Shown: piece by piece, positions 11,366 to 19,595 of the stretch
Layout of the letters: every line of letters begins with the position of its first letter
Numbering within the stretch: the stretch's first letter is position 1
Assembly: GCA_002007465.1 (NCBI GenBank)
Contig: LNAC01001827.1
Location: forward strand, 619 to 64,618
DNA length: 64,000 bases
Origin: Ailurus styani
Lineage: Eukaryota > Chordata > Mammalia > Carnivora > Ailuridae
Reading direction: 5' to 3'
Made by a program: the position numbers and the translations under genes
The notes under the pieces: model-generated
What the model saw: the letters and a program-made list of their open reading frames with translations, nothing else
Databases searched by the model: none
Told to the model about the DNA's origin: nothing

Positions 11366-11722
11366 TTTTTTCCCCTAGTCGTAGATTTTAATACATATCT
11401 CTCAATAGCTAACAAAATAAAATACAAAATCAGTAAAAACAAAAAATTGAACAGCATTATTAAAAACTAACCTACTTGGCAACTTGGCCTATCATAAGGA
11501 TAGCTAAGCAGTCTTTGGGTATTTAGAAAGGAAACACAATTCTTCTGTGTAACCCAAGAATCAAAAAAGAAATCACAATTACAATGCTAATTTTAAACTG
11601 AGCAATTCATTAATTACAACATATCAAAATTTGAAGAATCTGTAACAATTCATGCTAATTTTAAACTGAGTAATTCATTAATTACAACATATCAAAATTT
11701 GAAGAATCTGTAACAATTCATG
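11366..11722 (-). mobile_element. Retroposed insertion carrying old L1 ORF2 sequence
   Basis: A 357-bp insert in the MIR, bracketed by a perfect 13-bp duplication ccacaagtattct (11353-11365 and 11723-11735). Read on the minus strand it ends in a short A run (the T run at 11366-11371), as L1-driven inserts do. Its plus strand resembles sense L1M ORF2 (aatcagtaaaaac, gaatcaaaaaagaaatcac, acaacatatcaaaatttg), so the retroposed RNA seems to carry L1 in antisense. Non-coding. Confidence 0.65.
11584..11719. repeat. 68-bp tandem duplication
   Basis: Unit 11584-11651 (starting atgctaattttaaactgag) is repeated at 11652-11719 with one visible difference (gagcaattc versus gagtaattc). It lies wholly inside the retroposed insert. 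Confidence 0.95.
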
Positions 11723-11891
11723 CCACAAGTATTCTATGCAATACCCAGCACATAGTGGGTGTTTGTTTATACCTATTGGTACCATTTGTAATAGAACAGT
11801 ATAGTGGGATTAAGGTAATTTGCTGGGTGTCTAGTAATTTAGAATGATAAGACAACTTTGGAAATTAGAGAGATCATTCATGTGCTTATTT

Positions 11892-12236
11892 AATTTTACT
11901 CTACTTTTTTATTATAATTTTTTTATTATGTTATGTTAGTCACCATACAGTACATCGTTAGTTCTTGATGCAGCGATCCATGATTCATTGTCTGTGTTTA
12001 ACCCCCAGTGCTCCACGAAATCCGTGCCTCCTTAATACCCATCACTGGGCTCACCCTTCCCCCCACCCAAAACCCTCAATGTGATTCCCGGAGTCCATAG
12101 TCTCTCATGATTCGTCTCCCCCTCTGACTTCCCGCCCTCCATTTTCCCCTTCCTTCTCCTAATGTCCTCCATGCTATTTCTTATGTTCCACAAATAAGTG
12201 TAACCCTATGATAATTGTCTTTCTCTGTTTGACTTA
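11892..12236 (-). mobile_element. Carnivore L1 3' UTR, 5'-truncated insertion
   Basis: Minus-strand L1 3' end: A-rich tail at 11907-11935, then tagtcaccatacagtacatc, gatccatgattcattg and catagtctctcatgattcg, landmarks of the carnivore L1 3' UTR in antisense. Flanked by the perfect 14-bp duplication tcatgtgcttattt (11878-11891 and 12237-12250), so both ends of the short insert are exact. Confidence 0.93.
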
Positions 12237-12409
12237 TCATGTGCTTATTTTAGATATGATGCATTTGTCATGTGTACTTAGAATAAAAATGATTGTATTC
12301 TCTATCCCCTCTCCAGGTCTCTTGGCCATATTCAGCAGACAGGCGTATTGTTGGGTGGGTGGGAGAGGAGGAAACTAGAATATTTTCAGTCAAAAGGGGC
12401 ATTATTTAG

Positions 12410-12575
12410 GAGCACCTTGGCGGCTCAGATGGTTAAGTGTCTGCCTTCAGCTCAGGTCATGATCTCAGGGTCCTGCATTGGGTGCCCTGTTCCGTGGGGA
12501 GCCTGCTTCCCCCTCTGCACAACCCGCCGCCCCCCACCCCAAGCTTGTGCTCTGTCTCTCAAATAAGTAAAACCT
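12410..12575 (+). mobile_element. CAN-SINE
   Basis: Head gagcaccttggcggctcaga, then cttcagctcaggtcatgatc and a C-rich body ending tctcaaataagtaaaacctt. The tail is replaced by a GGAA microsatellite that probably grew from it. A short part after the B-box region is missing. Confidence 0.92.
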
Positions 12576-12662
12576 TCGGAAGGAAGGAAGGAAGGAAGGA
12601 AGGAAGGAAGGAAGGAAGGAAGGAAGGAAGGAAGGAAGGGGAAAGGAAAGAAAGAAAGAAAA
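12576..12662. repeat. (GGAA)n microsatellite
   Basis: About fifteen GGAA units (12577-12639), then GGGAAA and GAAA units. GGAA arrays can bind ETS factors, but here it is a SINE-tail expansion. Confidence 0.95.
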
Positions 12663-12860
12663 AACTGCGTGATTTACTGCGGAGAAAAATAGAAATAAGA
12701 AAGTCAGTTGGGGGAAAGCAGAGAGGGGCCTGCATGGGATGAGGTAAGAGGCAGTTTTGACAGTGAAATTTGTGGGAGGGAGAGTCTTAGTGGAAGCCTT
12801 GGGGGTGGGTGGAGGGGGTAAGACACATAGGGAAAAGGATTTTAAGAAAAATTAAATCTT

Positions 12861-13031
12861 TCCATAGTTTGGCTATTGTGGACATTGCTGCTATAAACAT
12901 TCGAGTGGGGATAGGGTGGATGGGTTATGGACATTGGAAAGGGTTTGTGCTTTGGTGAATGCTGTGAAAGATGTAAGCCTGATGATTCACAGACCTGTAC
13001 CCCTGGGGCAAAGAATAAAAATAAAATTAAA
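12861..13031 (+). mobile_element. 5'-inverted (twin-primed) L1 insertion
   Basis: The left 43 bp (12861-12903) is antisense L1 from near the end of ORF2 (agtttggctattgtggacat). The right part from about 12905 is sense L1 3' UTR (gggtggatgggttatggaca to gacctgtacccctggggc) with an A-rich tail. Duplication aaaaattaaatctt at 12847-12860 and 13032-13045 encloses both, so it is one event with 5' inversion. Confidence 0.88.
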
Positions 13032-13045
13032 AAAAATTAAATCTT

Positions 13046-13488
13046 GAGAAATTTCTTCTGAGGAAAACAAAGTTAGCTTCTTGAGTACCATGTCAGTATT
13101 GTGGACCACCACACGTGATGTTGAGAGACGCAAGTACTTACTTTCACTACTTTTAGTACTTCTCCTAAGGACTGCATTTCTTTTCCTGTGACACCATGAC
13201 AAGTGCAGGCCATACAAGACTCTGTGTGGGTTACACTGAGTCAAACATTTGAATGTGTAGTGAATGTTTACTGGATTTCAGAAAAGACACAAAGGAAAGC
13301 CCGAGGCCATCCCGGCTAAGCCTATACCTGTCGTAGGGCACTGCCCCAAGGTGTGACATCTCATGGCTCAGCAAGCACTTTCTCACCCAGACTTCCCCTC
13401 TGTCCGTGCACGGCCATTAGCTGGTTTGTGATGCTGGGGTGAGCTGCTGAGGTGAACGCGGTAGCTGGGGCATGGACATCTTTAGGGA
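13046..13488. other. Unassigned DNA
   Basis: No recognised repeat, exon or motif cluster. The 85-residue minus frame at 12987-13244 runs across the L1 tail and is not credible. Confidence 0.5.
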
Positions 13489-13504
13489 AGAAAATCTTTA
13501 AGAA

Positions 13505-13690
13505 GGGCGCTTGGGTGACTCAGTCAGTTATGCATCTGCCTTCAGCGCAGGTCATGATCCTGGGGTCCTGGGATTGAGTCCCACATCAGGCTCACTGCTC
13601 AGTGGGGAGTCTGCTTCTCCCTCTGCACCTCCCCCTGCTCATGCTCTCTCTCTTTCTCAAATAAATAAATAAATAAAATCTTAAAAAAAA
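13505..13690 (+). mobile_element. CAN-SINE, full
   Basis: Head gggcgcttgggtgactcagt, body cagcgcaggtcatgatcctg, CT-rich 3' part and (AAAT)n tail. Near-identical target duplications (agaaaatctttaagaa and gaaaaaatctttaggaa) flank it. Confidence 0.96.
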
Positions 13691-13829
13691 GAAAAAATCT
13701 TTAGGAAATATCGTACCTTTAATTATTTAAAATAAAATAAAGTAGTTCATTCACATAAAAAGCAGAAAATGACATAATTCTACTAATAACCAAGAACACT
13801 TTCTAGATATTGGGAATAATAATTATATT

Positions 13830-13985
13830 AATTATTACAGCAGTGACCATGTATTGAGTCACTTGATAAATAAAAACACCAATGCTCAGAGAGGGTGTGT
13901 AACCTGCCGAATGTCACAAAGCTAAAAAGTTGTAAAACTGGTTCTCAAACTCAGTCAGGCCTTGTCTTCAATTCACCATAATGCA
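13830..13985 (+). mobile_element. MIR relic
   Basis: tgctcagagagggtgtgtaa followed by cctgccgaatgtcacaaagc and a diverged tail match the conserved central part of MIR. Confidence 0.6.
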
Positions 13986-13989
13986 CTTC

Positions 13990-14638
13990 TTTTCTAAACT
14001 GTGTTTACAGTGCATATTCAACAGGAGATTCTGTAACGTTTAAAAAAAAAGAAAGATACAAAGAGAAAAATAAAAATAACTTGTTACTCCTACTCGCAGT
14101 TATAACTACTGATAATATTTTGAAGTATTTTCTTCCCATCCTCTTTCTTTGTATCTCCTTAATTCAAATTTAATTATTCTGTTTTGGTTCTCTCTCAGCT
14201 TATTCTCAATCAAGTAGAACACATCCCAGCATTTACATACAAGAGAAGCCACCTCGTTATTTCTTCCACATTTACCAAATGACAACCCAGAACCCCCAAT
14301 CTACTTGTTCTGCCTTTTGTCTCACTCAGCCTGTCTCTTCTCTGATCTCCCTGAAACCACAAACCCCTGAGTTAGTTGTCCCTTCTCAGCTTGAGTCGCC
14401 TGTTATCCTAACTAGAGGCTCTTCCCTCGGATATGACTAATCAACCCCTCGAGGCTGCCAGGGAAGGTAAAGGACTCAACAGCTTGACTTTAATAAAAGC
14501 TCTCAGAACCCTCACAGTCAAACATGACGAACCAGGGAACGCACAGTGTTTACAAGTTAATCCCAGTGAATTTATTTACAATTACCCTAATAAACTACTA
14601 ACCCTAATTAATATCCTAGGCAATGGACACAAGTTTTA
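13990..14638. other. Unassigned DNA
   Basis: AT-rich, no recognised element. The 68-residue frame at 14433-14639 has no family features. Confidence 0.5.
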
Positions 14639-14639
14639 A

Positions 14640-14870
14640 GGCACTGGTTTAAAGAACTAGATGGATCTGAATTTTGATATTGGCCCTACCACCTTCTAGC
14701 TGTGAAAATTACTTAATTTCTCTTAGCCTCACATTTCAACATCTGGAAAATAAGAATAACTGCAAAATGGAGATAGATTTTCAGGGCTGCTATAGGATTA
14801 AATCATATAGTATACGTAGAATACCTAGAAATAGTCAGGGTTTAACAGAAGTTAGTCCTTTCACCTCTTT
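14640..14870 (+). mobile_element. MIR relic, long
   Basis: Clear MIR order: taccaccttctagctgtgaa, attacttaatttctcttagc, ctcacatttcaacatctgga and gctgctataggattaaatca. Nearly full length. Confidence 0.85.
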
Positions 14871-14886
14871 AAGAATTATATGGTTA

Positions 14887-15014
14887 GGGGCACCTGGATG
14901 GCTCAGCTGGTTAGGCATCTGACTCTTGATCTCAGCTCAGGTCTTGATCTCATCATGGTTGTGAGTTCAAGCCCTGTGTTGGGCTCCACACTGCGTATGG
15001 AGCCTACTTTAAAA
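14887..15014 (+). mobile_element. Short CAN-SINE variant
   Basis: ggggcacctggatggctcag, then gactcttgatctcagctcag and a short 3' part gagcctactttaaaaa with no CT-rich body: an older short SINEC variant. Target duplication aattatatggtta / aattacatggcta with one difference. Confidence 0.93.
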
Positions 15015-15029
15015 AAAATTACATGGCTA

Positions 15030-15640
15030 ATTAAATATATGATCTGTTTTTAAAATTAAAATGGTTTAATGATATAGAGAATAAAATATGTGCGTCGAGA
15101 GATATTGAAATATCATGAAAATGTAATGATGTATTGCTCTATTTTAGAATAATTTGAATTTTTATTATTAAAAGCAATTAGGCATATGTAAAACTACAGA
15201 ATAAACTTGGGACTTTCCAGATTCATGGTGGTTGAATATCACTAATGGCTCATTCAGTATTTCATGCTTTAATTACAAAATTATTTTCATAGGGGCATAA
15301 ATACTTACCATCAAATATAACTTTGAGCCACATGATTTTAGTTAATCACCATTAATTTGTCCTAACTATTCTCATAATGATGCGCCTCTAGCTATCTAGC
15401 AGTTCATTTCCTAATTCTAGTCAAGAAAAACAGTGTAGGAAGTGAAATGGCAGAACCGTATAAATTCTACTCAGTAAGACAAGATAAGGTCCGAGACCTG
15501 CTAGTCCTAGGAAATAAGAATGAAATAATAAATACACATAAACACAGATGATTTTTTTTAAAAGAAAAGTTGGGGAGGATGATAAAAAAGTGACATATTC
15601 TTCTCGTTTAACATAATGACCTGGGGTTGGAAGTCTTTAA
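15030..15640. other. Unassigned AT-rich DNA
   Basis: No recognised repeat or exon; several TTAAT-rich stretches. Confidence 0.5.
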
Positions 15641-15644
15641 AAAA

Positions 15645-16032
15645 TGAGGTGTCGTAGTAGTTGCCAAGGGTTACAGGGATGAAGAGGGATAAATAGGCAG
15701 ATTTTTAGGGCAGTGAAGATACTCTGTATGGTACTATGTACAGAGTGTATGTAGCGAATGGTGTCTGGTGAATACCTATCATTATACATTTGTCTAGACC
15801 CACAGAATATACACACCTAGAGAACTGTGATGCAACCTTGGACTTCAGATGATTACAGTGTATCAGTGTAGGTTCATCAGTTGTAACAAATAGACCTCTC
15901 TAGGGGAGACTGTTGGTAGTGGGGAAGGCGATGCCTGTGGGTGGGGGCAGGTACACCGGAAGTATCTGTACCTTCCTCTTAGTTGTTCTGTGAACCTAAA
16001 AATGCTCTAAAATATAGCCTTTAAAAAAAAAC
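15645..16032 (+). mobile_element. L1M (L1MA/L1MB-type) 3' UTR
   Basis: Strong run of landmarks: tagttgccaagggttacagg, ttttagggcagtgaagatac, cattatacatttgtctagac, cagtgtaggttcatcagttg, gtaccttcctcttagttgtt, then aacctaaaaatgctctaaaa and an A tail. Confidence 0.85.
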
Positions 16033-16039
16033 AAAACTG

Positions 16040-17594
16040 AGGCATCAGGTCAGTAAACCCAGCTACCGTGTTGCTGTCTGTATTTGGGGATTTGTCCTTC
16101 AATGACCTTTGTAGGGAGAAAATAGTTACTTGCGATGGATAGAACCGGGAGGCACATGGAGTCAGAGCAGATCCAAAGAAAACAAAGCTCAGCCAAAAAT
16201 TCAAATATAAAATAATAAGTAGAGACAAATAGTCTGTGGGCACCAAAACTTGAACCTCGTGGGTTTTGGGGGTTTTTTGGGGGAGCTTTTTGTTTTTTGT
16301 GGGGTTTTTTGGGCCAGTTTGGCTTTGGTGCAGATGTGATCCACTTCAACAAACTTCTGAGAAGAATAAATAAGATCAGCTTCCTGCAAGACCACACCAA
16401 GACCCCCGGGTGAGTCACGTTGGATGTTTTCATGTTCTAGTCAGGCAGATGCTGTGAGTGAAGCTCCCAGAGTAAATTTAAAGGCTCGCAGATCTGAGGT
16501 CCCCAGGAAGTATCAATGACCCAAGGTAAAAGCTGGCAAGGCCCACTGCATGCATCTCAAGACACTCTTTCCCTCCTCTGCCTTTGGCTGATGTCCCCCC
16601 TTTGTGTTCTCTGTACTTCTGATGTCTGCAAAGGCTGTTTGCTGAGAAAGTGGCTCTGTGGCCTGATAGGGGCTGTGCTGTTCTTTGTACCAGGGTCTAG
16701 GTGACAAGCAGAGTAATTAACAATGGAAGAAAAGCCAACAGCAAGAACAGATTGGAGTAAAAGACTGATTACTGGCCAAGCAGGTCTCTGGCCTTCCCAG
16801 AGCCTGGCCTGTTACCCAGTGTGAGCGGGAGGGACCATTAATAAATAAATGTCACCTTCGGGACAAATATCTGATCCACATGGCTCATGATGAGGCACTG
16901 TCCAGCCTGGCCTGGCATCCTTGCGAATGGATGGCTTGCAACAGAAGCTTAGCATCTGAGTCAAGATAACAGTCTGCAGGCTCCACAAAGGAACATTTAC
17001 TATGTGACTAGAGCCTGCAATGAGCCTCCAGCAGCCTTTCTCCAAAGGCACTGTGGTTCCGCACCTGTGGCAAAGCACAAACCAAAATGAGGGAAATCAG
17101 GAAGCAGAAATCTGAAGAGAACGACCTCCCCGTGTTCCTGAAAACATCCAACACGTCAAAGGAAAAGAAATTCTTGAAGGGATATGGGACCTGCTTTTTC
17201 ACTTGGGGAAAAAAAAGCATATATTCAACCTGAATATTAAAGGCTCAGGAAAGAGAGGACTGAAATTGTATTCTGTTTTCTTCCTATTCTCATCCTCTCC
17301 GAGCCTCAGTCTGAATCCAGTGGTAGGAAAATTTACTACCTTTTAAACAGAATCTCTTTTCTCTGTCAAGTTGTAAATTGCTTCAAATAGCTTTTCATGA
17401 TTTTTAATTTCACCAACATGAAATTAGTAATTATTTATAGCTTATCATGCCCAAGACAAGATTTCTGGAGATACAAGCTAATTTAGAAGTGAAGTAATTT
17501 CTCCCAAAATAAAAGTTTACTTCCTAATCATGAAAAGATTTATCTTGGCTCTTTCTGGGTCTGATATATAAAATGAAAGTCCTGAATGAGGCTT
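16040..17594. other. Unassigned DNA
   Basis: No recognised repeats or exons apart from the G/T tract at 16259-16314. Overlapping minus frames at 16007-16433 arise mainly from that tract. Bases 17385-17560 look like ordinary AT-rich unique sequence and could be conserved. Confidence 0.45.
16259..16314 (+). repeat. G/T-rich low-complexity tract
   Basis: Runs of three to five G separated by T runs (gggttttgggggttttttgg and on). Four G runs exist, but one loop is about 20 bases, so G-quadruplex potential is weak to moderate. Confidence 0.8.
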
Positions 17595-17611
17595 TCTCCA
17601 TTTAAATTTTA

Positions 17612-17812
17612 TTTTTTTTTTTTTAATTTTATTTATTTATTTGACACACAGAGAGATCAGATCATAAGTAGGCAGAGAGGCAAGCAGAGAGAGAGGAGGA
17701 AGCAGGCTCCCCGCTGAGCAGAGAGCCCGATGCGGGCCTCGATCCTAGGACCCTGAGATCATGACCTGAGCCGAAGGCAGAGGCTTTAACCCACTGAGCC
17801 ACCCAGGCACCC
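17612..17812 (-). mobile_element. Young CAN-SINE, mustelid-like subfamily
   Basis: Minus-strand SINE: T run and (TTTA)n tail complement, body gtaggcagagaggcaagcag, gaagcaggctccccgctgag, then cttta acccactgagccaccc at the head. Target duplication tctccatttaaatttta (17595-17611) versus tctccattcaaatttta (17813-17829). The gtaggcagagaggca and cccactgagcc signatures fit mustelid SINEs. Confidence 0.96.
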
Positions 17813-17857
17813 TCTCCATTCAAATTTTAATAAAACAGATGCATTCATAGTAAGGAG

Positions 17858-17925
17858 AGCCTCTCTCTCTCTCTCTGATTCTTTCTCTCAATAGATAAGT
17901 AGACAGATAGGTAGATACAGATATA
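17858..17925. repeat. (CT)n and imperfect (GATA)n tract
   Basis: About nine CT units (17860-17877), then a diverged tagacagataggtagataca segment. Confidence 0.85.
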
Positions 17926-17929
17926 TTCG

Positions 17930-18605
17930 TTTGTTTATAAATCACAGGCAGACTGTGTAAAGCATGGGTTCACTCAGAAAATGGATATACCTCACCCTTA
18001 GGAGCTGGGCTTGACATTGTCCCCAGACAGGAGGATCAAAACCCTGGGCCTCTGGTAGGTCATGTGTTTTGTTTAAAAACAGTGATTAGTGTAAACGAAA
18101 GAAGAAATAAGCTACTAAACCTGACATTTTATTTCTGGCCAGCAAGGTAGCTGAATCTTATTATAAAATTAGTTGTCACCACGGGCCCGAGACGGGTAAC
18201 TGTTAATGAATGTCAGGCAGGGCACTGTAGTCTCCCGTGCTAGTCAAAGGCGGCTCTCCCTCAACAGGACTTGTTAATAGAAAACTGAGACCCGTGCATG
18301 TCATTAAATGCACAGAATGGCAGCAGCTTATTTCTATTTTCTATTATTTCTATCTAAATTCTTAAAGAATTTAAGTCTTACAAGGAAACATCCCAAACGT
18401 CAGTGTCCCAAAGTATAGCAAATGTGACATGTATCCTTGCTCATGGGTTTCTTCTTTGGAGCCAGAGAGGGTGGAAGAGGATTTAACTTCATCATCCACG
18501 ATATTGTTCTTAGACTTGTGTCCATCTAAAAAGCTTTGGGCTAACCATTCCTTGCTATCACAACTCCAGGAGATAGGCAGGGTTGTCAGATCATGCAGAT
18601 AATTT
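17930..18605. other. Unassigned, possibly unique DNA
   Basis: No repeat recognised. Mixed composition with balanced motifs (gttaatgaatgtcaggcagg, gcatgtcattaaatgcac). A conservation check would be informative. Confidence 0.4.
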
Positions 18606-18609
18606 TAAA

Positions 18610-18835
18610 TGGAGGCAGAGATTGACTGTTTTTACTGAGAGCATACTATATGCCAGGCGCTGTGCTAAGGGCTTCATATCTTGTTATCTTATTTAATCTT
18701 GAACCCATATTAGCAATCCTATAGAGTTAAAATTATTCTTTATTATGCAGATGAGACACAGAAACCAGGTGAATTATATAGTTGTTAGGTAACAACGGAA
18801 ATCGGCAGCATTAGGACTGGGATCCTGGCAGCCCT
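18610..18835 (+). mobile_element. MIR relic, near full length
   Basis: Textbook order: actatatgccaggcgctgtg, ctaagggcttcatatcttgt, cttatttaatcttgaaccc, gcagatgagacacagaaacc, gcagcattaggactgggatc. Confidence 0.9.
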
Positions 18836-19064
18836 TCTGTAGAGCCCATACCTGTGATTACTGTGCACACCACTTCTACAAGTTGATCCAGTTCAGCTCA
18901 TATAGATAGAAATAATCTGCTTATATCACTTGATTAATCTCTTTTAAGGAAACTCCTTCCTTTGTATAAATCTATACATATACCAAAAGAGATAAATTAA
19001 TAAATCAGATGATGGTGATTTTTAATACTAAAACAAAAACAAAAAATACTCCACTTGACAAATT

Positions 19065-19195
19065 GATCCGTAAACGTGGGGCTCTTAACTTGAGGTTCAG
19101 AGATGGTATTTAGGAATTTCGTGAACTACAAAAATTATGTGCAGAACTATGGGTCCATAGCTCTCTTCCTGTTCTCAGAGAAGCTTAGAATTCCA
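19065..19195 (+). mobile_element. Possible hAT-type MER fossil
   Basis: ggggctcttaacttgaggtt, then gaatttcgtgaac and gggtccatagctctc resemble a MER element with a hAT-like end (ctcaacctggggtcc in consensus). Weak and diverged. Confidence 0.3.
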
Positions 19196-19595
19196 CAACT
19201 GTAAATAGCCTCTGGTCAGGACACCTGGGAAAAAGAAGGTATGAATTATGTAATATAGCGGGTCCTAGAAGCTGCACTGGGTGACCTCCGTAAGCAGCCA
19301 AACAGCAGGCCATTGTTATAGGGACATCTCAATAAGCCTGACTGCAGATTTAAGGGAGGTCACCATCCCACATGGTGCTGGGAATGCAGAGAAGTGTGTA
19401 GGGATGAGTGGAGAGGGGTGCTGTGGAAGTAAGAGCAGAGCCATAGAGATGTTCTCTCCCAGAGGCCAGAGGACTCCCTTGCATATTACTCCATCTGCTC
19501 TCACCAAGAGGCAGTTCTTGTAAAGTGAAAAAGTGAGTGGCCGGGGAAGTGTCATACCGTATTGAAGGAGATTCACCATCAATAGGCGGCTCCTA

